From an uncultured Actinomycetes bacterium (GTDB taxonomy: Bacteria > Actinomycetota > Acidimicrobiia > Acidimicrobiales > Ilumatobacteraceae), in assembly GCA_903872155.1 (NCBI GenBank), contig CAIQJP010000026.1, positions 1 through 64,000 on the forward strand: DNA of 64,000 nt, written 5' to 3'. The first letter of the stretch is position 1. The number at the start of each line of letters is the position of its first letter. Shown one piece after another: positions 42,989 through 51,533 of the stretch. The position numbers and the translations under genes are program-made. The notes below the pieces were generated by a model, which did not search any database, was not told the origin of the DNA, and saw nothing but the letters and a program-made list of their open reading frames with translations.

Positions 42989-44493
42989 TGGGCGCTCAAA
43001 CCATGACTTATCCGTCAATCGATTGGTTGGCTATCACGCCGATCATCATCCTGCTCGGCGGCATGATGATCAACTTGGTGCTCGCGGCACTCACTCGAGC
43101 CTGGCCACGTGCTTGGTATGCCATCGGAACTGTTGAACTTGCGGTCGCAGCACTCATTGTTGAAATGTTTTTGTGGCACGACATCAACAAAGACGGTGCA
43201 CGCATCATCATCAATAATGCGATCTCAATTGACCACTTCACAATGTTCTGTTGGATCGGTATTGCGGGGGCCTTAGCGCTCGTTTCACTATCAACTGCCG
43301 AATATTTGCGTCGTGAATCGCTTGAAGGTCCTGAGGTGTACGCGTTGTACATCTGTGCAGCCCTTGGTGCAATGATCATGACGGCATCGAACGACATGAT
43401 TGTGTTGTTCTTGGGTCTCGAAACCCTTTCGATTGCGTTGTATGTCTTGGCTGCCAGTCATCGTCGTCGTGCCGAAAGCCAAGAAAGTGGCTTGAAGTAC
43501 TTCATTCTTGGTGGCTTTGCTTCAGCCTTCTTCTTGTATGGCATTGCTTTGATTTACGGCTCAACTGGCACCACCAACATCAGTGGTATCGGCAGCGTGT
43601 TGTCGACCGAAGTGTTCGTCAAGGGTGACGACGCGATGCTGCTTGCTGGTATTGCATTGCTCATCGTTGGTCTGGCCTTCAAAGTTGCCGTCGTTCCGTT
43701 CCACTTCTGGACTCCCGATGTGTACCAAGGTGCACCGACACCAGTTACTTCGTTTATGGCATCGGTCGGTAAGTTTGCGGCCTTCGCAGCTCTCCTTCGA
43801 GTTGTCGCAACTGCATTACCGAGCCGTGCTGAAGATTGGCGCCCAGTGATTTGGGTGCTGGCCATCTTGTCGGTAGTAGTGGGCTCGGTCCTCGCCGTTG
43901 TGCAGACCGATGTCAAGCGCATGTTGGCGTACTCGTCAATTAGCCATGCTGGTTTCATGATGATTGGTATTGAATCAATCGGACACAGTGGCGACACTGA
44001 TGGATTACCCGCGACGTTGATGTACTTGATGATTTATTCGGTCTTGGTCATCGGAACTTTCACCGTGGTGTCACTCGTGACTCGTACTGGTGACAATGGC
44101 AGCGACATCGGTTCATTCCGTGGACTCGGAAAAGAACGACCGGCGTTGGCATTGGCGATGACAGTGTTCTTGTTGGCCCAGGCTGGTATGCCCCTCACAT
44201 CGGGCTTCATTGCCAAGTTCGGTGTCATTAAGGCAGCCGCTACGAATCACAGTTACGCCATTGCGATTATCGCCATGGTTGCTTCGGTGATTGCGGCCTT
44301 GTTGTACTTGCGCATCATGATCAGCATGTGGTTGAGCGATGAAGAGTCGGGCGATGACAAGCGCGAGGCCATCAAGGTGCCATTCACCGCTGGTTTTGTC
44401 GTCGCCGGATCTGCCTTTTTCACGTTGCTCGTGGGTGTCTGGCCAAGTTGGCTGATTGACGCTTCACAAGCCGCATTGCAACTCGCCAAGTAG
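42988..44493 (+). CDS. nuoN: NADH-quinone oxidoreductase subunit N (complex I-1)
   Basis: This 501-residue antiporter-like subunit has LGLETLSIALYVLAASHRR, KVAVVPFHFWTPDVYQGAPTPVTSFMASVGK and DVKRMLAYSSISHAGFM. It is the last gene of the first complex I operon and of the long plus-strand run starting at 24242. Confidence 0.95.
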   Translation: MGAQTMTYPSIDWLAITPIIILLGGMMINLVLAALTRAWPRAWYAIGTVELAVAALIVEMFLWHDINKDGARIIINNAISIDHFTMFCWIGIAGALALVSLSTAEYLRRESLEGPEVYALYICAALGAMIMTASNDMIVLFLGLETLSIALYVLAASHRRRAESQESGLKYFILGGFASAFFLYGIALIYGSTGTTNISGIGSVLSTEVFVKGDDAMLLAGIALLIVGLAFKVAVVPFHFWTPDVYQGAPTPVTSFMASVGKFAAFAALLRVVATALPSRAEDWRPVIWVLAILSVVVGSVLAVVQTDVKRMLAYSSISHAGFMMIGIESIGHSGDTDGLPATLMYLMIYSVLVIGTFTVVSLVTRTGDNGSDIGSFRGLGKERPALALAMTVFLLAQAGMPLTSGFIAKFGVIKAAATNHSYAIAIIAMVASVIAALLYLRIMISMWLSDEESGDDKREAIKVPFTAGFVVAGSAFFTLLVGVWPSWLIDASQAALQLAK

Positions 44494-44496
44494 GCG

Positions 44497-44525
44497 ACAC
44501 TTCATTTCAGTGTGGGGGTCTCCCC
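44497..44525 (+). terminator. Possible terminator after nuoN
   Basis: ACACT-N7-AGTGT is directly followed by a GGGG/CCCC hairpin, starting four bases after the nuoN stop. There is no U tract, so this is a weak call, but such tandem hairpins could end the long operon. Confidence 0.35.
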
Positions 44526-44558
44526 GAAACTGCAGTAGCCCCATGACAGACTGATGTC

Positions 44559-45326
44559 ATGTTGGAAACACCGGAGTACCTCTCGCCATCGTCTATTTCG
44601 ACGTATCGCGATTGCCCGATGAAATTCAAGTTCTCGCGCATCGACAGAATCGTTGAGCCTCCCACTTGGCAAACTCATCTCGGCACTTTTGTTCATGAAG
44701 TTCTTGAACACTTTTACCAACTAGATGGTGATGCCCGAACGGTTGAGTCAGTGAAGGCAACTGCGACTGAGCGTTGGACCGTCGGCGAATGGGAATCAAA
44801 AGTTAATGAGCTAGAGAAAAAGCTCGGAACGATTACTGAATTCAAAAAGTCAGCTTTTGAATGCATGACTAACTTGTGGAAAATCGAAGATCCGCAGCAG
44901 ACCGAACTCATCGGCATGGAGTACGAACTCTTCACTGATGTAGAAGGTGTTCGTATGAAGGGTTTTGTTGATCGTTTTCTTTTTGACGACGACGGAAAAA
45001 TCATTATTAGTGATTACAAGACCGGGGCAATTCCAAATCCGCGATTCAAATCTGATGATGAAAAGTATTTCCAGCTTCTGGCTTACGCACTCATGTTTGA
45101 ATCGGCCGACCAAGAAGAAACATCAAAGTTGCAGTTGTTGTACTTGAAGCACAGCACCAATCATGAAATTTCTGTGACACCAGTCAAACTAGCTATTGCT
45201 CGGGGTGTCATCGTTGAAACAAAAGAGGCAATCGATCAGGCGTGTGCGACTGAAAACTTCGCCTGCAATAAGACCAAATTATGCGATTGGTGCTTCCACA
45301 AGCCGTATTGCCCCGCACACCAGTAA
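44559..45326 (+). CDS. RecB-family PD-(D/E)XK nuclease with Fe-S cysteines
   Basis: This 255-residue protein opens with LSPSSISTYRDCPMKFKF and has GTFVHEVLEHFY. The catalytic core is GFVDRFLFDDDGKIIISDYKTG (D, then DYK), typical of stand-alone RecB-like nucleases. The cysteine in YRDCP and those in KLCDWCFHKPYC at the C terminus match the four-cysteine [4Fe-4S] clasp of AddB/Cas4-type nucleases; C-x2-C and the last Cys are clear. No helicase or CRISPR genes are nearby, so it may act in DNA repair. Confidence 0.82.
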   Translation: MLETPEYLSPSSISTYRDCPMKFKFSRIDRIVEPPTWQTHLGTFVHEVLEHFYQLDGDARTVESVKATATERWTVGEWESKVNELEKKLGTITEFKKSAFECMTNLWKIEDPQQTELIGMEYELFTDVEGVRMKGFVDRFLFDDDGKIIISDYKTGAIPNPRFKSDDEKYFQLLAYALMFESADQEETSKLQLLYLKHSTNHEISVTPVKLAIARGVIVETKEAIDQACATENFACNKTKLCDWCFHKPYCPAHQ

Positions 45327-45334
45327 CGCTGGGG

Positions 45335-46030
45335 TTATTTGATAGATGCGATTAACGCATCAAATAGATTTTGTTGTTGTCGATCTTCGGTCGCTGAGTC
45401 TTCGGGATGCCACTGCACGGCGACACACCACGTTGCTGATGTGCTTTCGATTGCCTCGATCGTTCCGTCAATTGCTTGACCAGACACAACGAACCCGTGG
45501 CCGAGCGTGTCAACTGCCTGGTGATGAAATGAATGGCAGGCTTTTGCTTGCGGTGCACCAATTGCTTGGGCAACCTTTGAATTGGGTGTGAGATTGACAG
45601 GGTGATACTTCTGACGATGATCTTCGGTTCCGAGATCTTGAATCAGAGTTCCACCATGGGCAACGTTGACCACTTGCAGACCACGGCAGATGGCAAGCAT
45701 AGGAATGTCTTCGGCTATGGCATGACGCGCCACGGCTAATTCGATTTCATCGTGACTCGCATTAATGCCGTACAACGCGGGTGTCGTTGCGGCCTGTCCG
45801 TAATGTTTCGGATCGATATCGCCGCCACCGTGCAGAACAATTGCATCGCAACGGGACAACAAAGTTTCGAGTTGGTCATGAAGATCGGCGATGGGCGGCA
45901 AAATGATCGGAATACCGCCAGCGCGGGTAATGGCATGTGCGTATGTGCGTCCGATTCCAAAAGCGGGACCGCGCACGCCCGTGGCGTCAGTGATCTCACG
46001 ACCAACAATTAATACAACGGGATTCTTCAC
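45335..46030 (-). CDS. Gamma-glutamyl-gamma-aminobutyrate hydrolase-like (peptidase C26)
   Basis: This 231-residue class I glutamine amidotransferase-like hydrolase has GGGDIDPKHYG, the nucleophile cysteine in LAICRGLQVVNVAHGG and the catalytic His in VAVQWHPEDS. This is the PuuD pattern, cleaving gamma-glutamyl bonds, for example in gamma-glutamyl-GABA. The start is GTG 46030 with a CAGAAT box six bases upstream on the minus strand. It diverges from the flavin oxidoreductase gene; an aldehyde dehydrogenase gene follows that, so the three could form a polyamine or amine degradation group (inference). Confidence 0.83.
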   Translation of the reverse strand: MKNPVVLIVGREITDATGVRGPAFGIGRTYAHAITRAGGIPIILPPIADLHDQLETLLSRCDAIVLHGGGDIDPKHYGQAATTPALYGINASHDEIELAVARHAIAEDIPMLAICRGLQVVNVAHGGTLIQDLGTEDHRQKYHPVNLTPNSKVAQAIGAPQAKACHSFHHQAVDTLGHGFVVSGQAIDGTIEAIESTSATWCVAVQWHPEDSATEDRQQQNLFDALIASIK

Positions 46031-46071
46031 AAAATCATTCTGCCAGCAGTGCCAGCGGTAAAGATGGGTAT

Positions 46072-47151
46072 ATGACCTCGTTGCTCGATTCAGTGTCCTT
46101 TGCCAGCGGTACCAAAATGGCCAACCGTTTTATGTTGGCCCCTCTCACTAATCAGCAAAGTCATACCGACGGAACGCTCTCGAATGAAGAACACCATTGG
46201 TTGACCATGCGCGCACAAGGCGGATTTGGATTAACCATGACGTGTGCTGCCCATGTTCAAAAGACTGGCCAGGGGTTTGCTGGGCAGTTGGCAACATTTG
46301 GTGATGAGCACATTCCTGGACTCAAGCGTCTAGCCCGAGATATCAAGAGCCATGGAAGTTTGTCGATTGTGCAACTCCATCACGCTGGACAAAAATCGCC
46401 AGCCGACCTCATCGGACGCGCTCCTATGTGCCCGTCCGATGATGCGGCAACCGGTGCTCAAGCGATGACCAATGCCGAGGTGTACGAAACCATTAATGCT
46501 TTTGTTGACGCTGCAGTTCGCTGCGAGAAAGCCGGCTTTGAGGGCGTTGAACTTCATGGAGCACATGGTTATTTGATTGGCCAATTCTTGTCACCAGAAA
46601 TCAATCAGCGCACCGATGAATTCGGTGGAAGCCTCGATAATCGCGCTGGATTCTTGTTAGCAATCATCGACGGCATTCGACGCGACTGTCGCGACTCGTT
46701 GAACTTGTCGGTGCGACTGTCACCTGAACGTTTTGGTTTGAAGACTTCAGAGATGCTCGAACTCTTTGGCTGGCTCGTTGATTCAAAGAAGCTTGACTTC
46801 ATCGACATGTCAATGTGGGATATTCGCAAGGATGCAGTTGACCAAGAGTTTGCCGGAAAGACATTGATGCAACTGTTCGCTCATGCCGAACGCGGCAATA
46901 CCCGACTGGGTGTGGCCGGAAAGATTTATTCGGCAGCCGACGCACAGTGGGCGGTTGACAACGGCGCTGATTTCGCAGTGATTGGTCGTGCGGCAATTGC
47001 GCATCATGATTTTGCGCGTTTGGCTGGTGCCGATGCGGAATTCACAATGCGACCTTTACCCATCAATCCAGAAGAACTCAAAGCAGAAGGTCTCTCGGAT
47101 GGATTCATTGAATACATGAAGGCTTTCAAAGGTTTCGTTGCCGAAGCATAG
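46072..47151 (+). CDS. NADH:flavin oxidoreductase (Old Yellow Enzyme family)
   Basis: This 359-residue FMN enzyme has the barrel signatures of the OYE family: RFMLAPLTNQQSH at the start, QLHHAGQKS, VELHGAHGYLIGQFLSPEINQRTDEFGG and GNTRLGVAGKIYSA. Such enzymes reduce activated double bonds with NAD(P)H; the natural substrate is unclear. A TAAAGAT stretch lies about six bases before ATG 46072. The aldehyde dehydrogenase gene starts just after its stop. Confidence 0.85.
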   Translation: MTSLLDSVSFASGTKMANRFMLAPLTNQQSHTDGTLSNEEHHWLTMRAQGGFGLTMTCAAHVQKTGQGFAGQLATFGDEHIPGLKRLARDIKSHGSLSIVQLHHAGQKSPADLIGRAPMCPSDDAATGAQAMTNAEVYETINAFVDAAVRCEKAGFEGVELHGAHGYLIGQFLSPEINQRTDEFGGSLDNRAGFLLAIIDGIRRDCRDSLNLSVRLSPERFGLKTSEMLELFGWLVDSKKLDFIDMSMWDIRKDAVDQEFAGKTLMQLFAHAERGNTRLGVAGKIYSAADAQWAVDNGADFAVIGRAAIAHHDFARLAGADAEFTMRPLPINPEELKAEGLSDGFIEYMKAFKGFVAEA

Positions 47152-47161
47152 AGTGGACAAT
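47149..47161 (+). promoter_or_regulatory. Leaderless-type -10 box for aldehyde dehydrogenase
   Basis: TAGAGT at 47149-47154 includes the TAG stop of the upstream gene and lies seven bases before ATG 47162. Confidence 0.5.
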
Positions 47162-48523
47162 ATGTCCAAACGTTCAATCACACTTCGTAATCCAGCCGAC
47201 GACTCGGTGATACAAGACGTTCCCTTAGCGACGACGCACGATGTTGATCAGGCAGTTATTCGCGCGCAAGCCGCACTGCCAGCGTGGCGCGATATGGCAC
47301 CGAATGATCGCATCAAGATCATGCGGCGCTTCGCAGAAACAATTGCCGCACATGCACAAGAATTAGCCGAACTTGATACGCGCAATATGGGGATGCCCTT
47401 TGGTTCAAGTAAGTGGTGTGCCGACACGGCTGCTGAAGTGATTCATTATTACGCCGGAGCCGTTGACAAGCATCTTGGTCATACGTATCCCGTCGCTGGT
47501 GGCGTCACGATGACATTTCATGAACCGCTAGGTGTCGTTGGTTTGATTGTGCCCTGGAACTTCCCATTGCTCATTGCTTGTTGGAAGCTTGGGCCAGCAT
47601 TGGCGTGCGGCAATACCGTGATTTTGAAACCTGCCGAAACAACACCATTAAGTGCGATGCGACTTAGTGAGTTAGCACTCGAAGCCGGAATTCCTGAAGG
47701 TGTGTTGCAAGTTGTTGTCGGAACTGGACCCGAAGCAGGATGGCGATTAGTTGAACACCCGATGGTGCGCAAAATTGGTTTCACCGGTAGCACTGCTGTG
47801 GGCAAGCGAATTATGGCTGGCGGTTCTGAGCATTTGAAGCGAGTCACTCTTGAACTTGGCGGCAAGAGTGCCAACATCATTTTTGCTGATGCAGATATTG
47901 AAACAGTTGCAGCATCGGCTCCAGGTGCGGTCTTCGACAACAGTGGTCAAGACTGCTGTTCACGTTCACGAATTTTTGTGCAGCGGCCAATCTTTGACGA
48001 GTTTGTCGAATTGATGATTGCCGAAACTCAAAAGATTGTGGTGGGCGATCCGATGGACCCAAAAACAGCAATGGGGCCTTTGTTTACGCGGGCACATCAT
48101 GATCGAGTGTCGTCGTATCTTGAAGGTGTCACACCAACCTGGTCCGGATCGGCACCAACTGGTAATGGTTATTGGTTTCCGTGCACGATCGTCGCTACCG
48201 CAGATATAACAAGCCGAGTATGTACCGAAGAAATCTTTGGCCCAATCGCCACGATCATTCCTTTCACCGATGAGAACGATGTTTTGAGAATGGCTAATGA
48301 CACCGAGTATGGATTATCTGGTTCGGTATGGACCCGAGATGCTGAGCGAGCAATGCGTGTGGCACGTCGACTTGAAGGTGGGACGTTAAGCGTCAATTCG
48401 AATTCGTCGGTGCGATTCTCCACACCATTTGGTGGATTCAAACAAAGTGGAATCGGTCGCGAATTATCAATGACCGCAATGGATCACTACAGCGAACTCA
48501 AAACAATCTTCTGGAAGTCATAA
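47162..48523 (+). CDS. Aldehyde dehydrogenase family protein
   Basis: This 453-residue NAD(P)-dependent dehydrogenase has GLIVPWNFPLLIACWKLGPALACGNTVILKPAETTPL, FTGSTAVGKRI, the catalytic Glu in ELGGKSANIIF and the catalytic Cys in NSGQDCCSRSRIFV. FGGFKQSGIGRE is near the end. It is somewhat short for the family (usual about 480-500). ATG 47162 is set by the TAGAGT box; the longer open frame overlaps the upstream gene. The substrate is not certain. Confidence 0.88.
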   Translation: MSKRSITLRNPADDSVIQDVPLATTHDVDQAVIRAQAALPAWRDMAPNDRIKIMRRFAETIAAHAQELAELDTRNMGMPFGSSKWCADTAAEVIHYYAGAVDKHLGHTYPVAGGVTMTFHEPLGVVGLIVPWNFPLLIACWKLGPALACGNTVILKPAETTPLSAMRLSELALEAGIPEGVLQVVVGTGPEAGWRLVEHPMVRKIGFTGSTAVGKRIMAGGSEHLKRVTLELGGKSANIIFADADIETVAASAPGAVFDNSGQDCCSRSRIFVQRPIFDEFVELMIAETQKIVVGDPMDPKTAMGPLFTRAHHDRVSSYLEGVTPTWSGSAPTGNGYWFPCTIVATADITSRVCTEEIFGPIATIIPFTDENDVLRMANDTEYGLSGSVWTRDAERAMRVARRLEGGTLSVNSNSSVRFSTPFGGFKQSGIGRELSMTAMDHYSELKTIFWKS

Positions 48524-48528
48524 TCCAT

Positions 48529-48585
48529 TGTGATTCTGGTGAGGATTATTACTCAAAATGAGTAAAAATCCTCACCAGAATCACA
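48529..48585. repeat. Dispersed hairpin repeat, complete copy
   Basis: Two 27-bp arms (48529-48555 and 48559-48585) form an inverted repeat with one mismatch and a three-base loop. The left arm begins TGTGATTCTGGTGAGGATT. It starts six bases after the aldehyde dehydrogenase stop and its right arm covers the stop codon of the convergent ilvA gene. The same arm sequence recurs at 63967. It could act as a bidirectional terminator or as a mobile palindromic repeat. Confidence 0.85.
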
Positions 48586-49783
48586 GCGCGGTGATGTCGT
48601 AGCCGGCGTTACGAACAGTGTCGATTAACAATTCGGCATGATCGGGACCACGAACTTCAAGAACTGCGTTAACCCCTGTTTCACGCACATGTAAATCAAC
48701 ACCATCGCGTACGTGATCAATGTCAATCACACTCGCGCCAACTTCGGCAAAAATCGTCAGCAACTTGGCGAGTCCACCTGGACGATCGCTCACTTTGACG
48801 AACACGATGAGCCGTCGGCCAGCTTGAGTTTCAAAACGACGAATGAGTCCAGGCACAACACCAAGATCCACGTTTCCACCCGACAAAACAACACAAGTAG
48901 TACCACTGCGCGATGGCGCTGCACGTTCGCTCAATAAAGCCGATACGCCAACTGCACCACCACCTTCGACATATAACTTTGATCGCTCCATTAACAACAC
49001 CATCGCATCGGCCACTGCATCTTCGTCAACGACAACAATGTCATCGAGCCATTTTTCGATGAGTGGTCGCGTGATCTCGCCAGGTTTCTTGACCGCAATA
49101 CCATCAGCCAAGGTGAATACCGGACCAGTTGGGGGAGTGCTGTTCGCATAAGGTGCGCACGCTTCAACTTGAACACCAATCACTTTGATCGTTGGATCAT
49201 GTTGTTTGACTGCGATAGCAACACCACTTGCAAGTCCGCCGCCACCTAAGGGCACTAGCACGCGACGCAAGTTAGGAATATCAACGATGAGTTCGAGCCC
49301 GAGAGTTGCTTGACCAGCTACGACAACTGCATCGTCGTAGGGATGACAAAACTGCATTCCTTTTTCGGTGGCGCGGGCGCGCGCTGCGGCAACCGCTTCA
49401 TCTAATGAATCGCCACCTTCAACGACTGTTGCTCCATAAGCACGACATGCCGCGATCTTGGCAATGGGTGCATTTTTTGGAACGAAGATTTCGCATGGCA
49501 CTCCAAAAGTGCGCGCCGCGAATGCCAAAGCTTGGGCATGGTTGCCAGCGCTTCCGGCGGTGACTCCGGTTTTTGCTAACTCGCCCAGCGAAGAGAGCTT
49601 GCTCATCGCACCACGGATTTTGAAACTTCCGGTGCGTTGCATGTTTTCGGCCTTGAGCACAATGTCGCCTCCGGTCCGATCGCTCAGCGCGGCCGATGCC
49701 GTGACGGGGGTGTGCTTGACGACCCCCGCGCCAGCGGCGTGGGCACGAGCGATATCGGCAGCAGAAATCTCAATGGCGGGCAT
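48581..49783 (-). CDS. ilvA: Threonine ammonia-lyase with ACT domain
   Basis: This 400-residue PLP enzyme deaminates threonine (or serine). The PLP lysine lies in MQRTGSFKIRGAMSKL, SAGNHAQALAFAA binds the substrate and PLGGGGLASGVA binds the phosphate. The C-terminal 75 residues (LIVFVKVSDRPGGLAKLLTIFAEVGASVIDI) form one ACT domain, as in short TdcB-like enzymes with regulation. ATG 49783 gives the family-like start PAIEISAADI; a TATGGT box lies nine bases upstream. Its final codons lie inside the hairpin repeat. Confidence 0.88.
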   Translation of the reverse strand: MPAIEISAADIARAHAAGAGVVKHTPVTASAALSDRTGGDIVLKAENMQRTGSFKIRGAMSKLSSLGELAKTGVTAGSAGNHAQALAFAARTFGVPCEIFVPKNAPIAKIAACRAYGATVVEGGDSLDEAVAAARARATEKGMQFCHPYDDAVVVAGQATLGLELIVDIPNLRRVLVPLGGGGLASGVAIAVKQHDPTIKVIGVQVEACAPYANSTPPTGPVFTLADGIAVKKPGEITRPLIEKWLDDIVVVDEDAVADAMVLLMERSKLYVEGGGAVGVSALLSERAAPSRSGTTCVVLSGGNVDLGVVPGLIRRFETQAGRRLIVFVKVSDRPGGLAKLLTIFAEVGASVIDIDHVRDGVDLHVRETGVNAVLEVRGPDHAELLIDTVRNAGYDITAL

Positions 49784-49829
49784 GCATGGTTCACCATACT
49801 CAGGGTGATCCCCATATTGTGGGGCACAT

Positions 49830-50519
49830 ATGCGTGCGCTCGTGGTTGCCAATTCAAATGATGCCGACCCCGGATTTGTGGGCGAGCGTTTCCGCCACCA
49901 CGGCTTTGCCTTCTCGGAGGCTCATCGCGAGTATCCCGCCGAATGGCCAGAAATGGCTGGTCACGACCTGATTTTGCTCCTCGGATCAGAGTGGAGCGTC
50001 TATTGGGATCACATTTCGGGTGAAGTTGCCGCCGAATCGGCCCTTGTTCGGGCCGCCCATCAGGCCGGAATCCCGATATTTGGTATCTGTTTTGGTTCGC
50101 AAATGGTGGCCCATGCTTTGGGGGGTCGAGTCCATCGCGCAACCCGTCCCGAAGTGGGCTGGCACCAGGTCGAAACCACATTTCCGCAGGTCATAGCCTC
50201 GGGACCATGGTTGCAGTGGCATTTTGATGTCTTTGAAAAGCCGGCCGAATTCACCCAATTGGCCCACAGCGAGTCGGGTCCGCAGGCCATTGTGGCCGGT
50301 CGGACCTTTGCCAGCCAGTTCCACCCCGAGGCCACCGAGTCGATGTTGGCGCGCTGGACCGCTGGCGGGGGAACCGATGAATTGAGCCGACTCGGCCTGA
50401 CCCCTGAACAGGTCATGACTGATACCCGTGCCAACGTCGGTGTGAGTCGCAAAAACAGCGACCGAATCGTTGACTGGTTTGTCGAGTCGGTCGCCTCGGC
50501 GACGCTCGGGCGTGACTGA
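49830..50519 (+). CDS. Class I glutamine amidotransferase-like protein
   Basis: This 229-residue protein has the GATase1 triad elements: nucleophile in FGICFGSQMVAHALGG, and His-Glu in SQFHPEAT. It resembles stand-alone GuaA-like amidotransferase proteins, whose partner or substrate is not known. A TATTGT box lies nine bases before ATG 49830; it diverges from ilvA with 46 bases between starts. The second nuo operon begins 66 bases after its stop. Confidence 0.78.
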   Translation: MRALVVANSNDADPGFVGERFRHHGFAFSEAHREYPAEWPEMAGHDLILLLGSEWSVYWDHISGEVAAESALVRAAHQAGIPIFGICFGSQMVAHALGGRVHRATRPEVGWHQVETTFPQVIASGPWLQWHFDVFEKPAEFTQLAHSESGPQAIVAGRTFASQFHPEATESMLARWTAGGGTDELSRLGLTPEQVMTDTRANVGVSRKNSDRIVDWFVESVASATLGRD

Positions 50520-50571
50520 ACTTCCAGCCATATGCAGGGAGAGAAGTTAGGAGTGGTTGGGTCGCCCGTAG

Positions 50572-50585
50572 TAGCGTCTTCGGCG
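50572..50585 (+). promoter_or_regulatory. -10 box for the second nuo operon
   Basis: TAGCGT at 50572-50577 lies eight bases before ATG 50586. This supports ATG 50586 as start rather than ATG 50532 and shows the second operon has its own promoter. Confidence 0.5.
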
Positions 50586-50951
50586 ATGTCGGAGTTTTTG
50601 AGGTCCTACCTCGTCGTATTTTGGTTCGGGTTGATCGCCCTTCTTTTGGCGTCCCTGCTTTTGGGGATTTCTGTTTTGATCCGCCCTTCAAATCCGACGC
50701 GTGAAAAATTGCTCACCTACGAAAGCGGTGTTGATCCCGTTGGCGAAGGTTGGTCGCAAAGTCAGATTCGTTATTACGTGTTCGCACTTCTCTTCGTCGT
50801 GTTTGACGTTGAAGCAGTGTTTATCTTCCCGTGGGCCACTCAGCTCGAGCGCTACGCCGGTTTCGGTTTAGTTGAAATGGGTGTGTTTGTAGGTGTGTTG
50901 TTATTGGGTCTCGTCTACGCCTGGCGCAAGGGTGTCCTTCGCTGGGTGTAA
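50586..50951 (+). CDS. nuoA: NADH-quinone oxidoreductase-like subunit A (complex I-2)
   Basis: This 121-residue membrane subunit has LLTYESGVDPVGEGWSQSQIRYYVFALLFVVFDVEAVFIFPWA, the NuoA core. The usual YECG motif is YESG, so the loop cysteine found in the first copy is absent. It heads an 11-gene operon with no nuoE, nuoF or nuoG. Confidence 0.92.
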   Translation: MSEFLRSYLVVFWFGLIALLLASLLLGISVLIRPSNPTREKLLTYESGVDPVGEGWSQSQIRYYVFALLFVVFDVEAVFIFPWATQLERYAGFGLVEMGVFVGVLLLGLVYAWRKGVLRWV

Positions 50952-50966
50952 TGGACAAGGAGTCAC

Positions 50967-51533
50967 ATGGGTCTCGTTGACCGCGGGCGGCTGCCAAAGC
51001 CGCTGAATTCATTACTAAACATGGGTCGCTCGTACTCCCTTTGGGTGTATCAGTGGGGCCTTGCGTGTTGCGCCATCGAGATGGGCGCTGCTTTTGCATC
51101 CCCGCGATATGACGTGATGCGTCTTGGTGTGATTCCGCTTCCCGCAAGTCCGCGTCAAGCCGACCTTGTGGTGATTTCCGGAACCGTCACCGACAAGATG
51201 GCTCCGGCCATCAAGCGTTTGTACGAACAAATGCCCGATCCGAAGTACGTCATTTCAATGGGTTCATGCGCCAATAGTGGTGGCCCTTATTGGGACAGTT
51301 ACTCGGTCACCAAGGGTGTTGACCAAATCATTCCGGTCGATGTGTATGTACCTGGTTGCCCGCCTCGACCCGAAGCATTGCTTGAAGGTGTTGTGTTGTT
51401 ACAACAGCGCATCTTGAACGAAGACATGGGCGCACGTTGGCGCGGCGAGGGTTACAAGCCGATCATTGTTGGCGAAACCAAGAAGTCGAAGAAAGCTGCA
51501 GCGAAGCGAGGTGAGTTGAATGTCATCAACTGA
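50967..51533 (+). CDS. nuoB: Complex I-2 subunit B
   Basis: This 188-residue subunit has all N2 ligands in [27 protein letters not shown] and [10 protein letters not shown]. It overlaps the nuoC start by 14 bases. It differs along its length from the first copy, so the two operons are not a recent duplication. Confidence 0.94.
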   Translation: MGLVDRGRLPKPLNSLLNMGRSYSLWVYQWGLACCAIEMGAAFASPRYDVMRLGVIPLPASPRQADLVVISGTVTDKMAPAIKRLYEQMPDPKYVISMGSCANSGGPYWDSYSVTKGVDQIIPVDVYVPGCPPRPEALLEGVVLLQQRILNEDMGARWRGEGYKPIIVGETKKSKKAAAKRGELNVIN

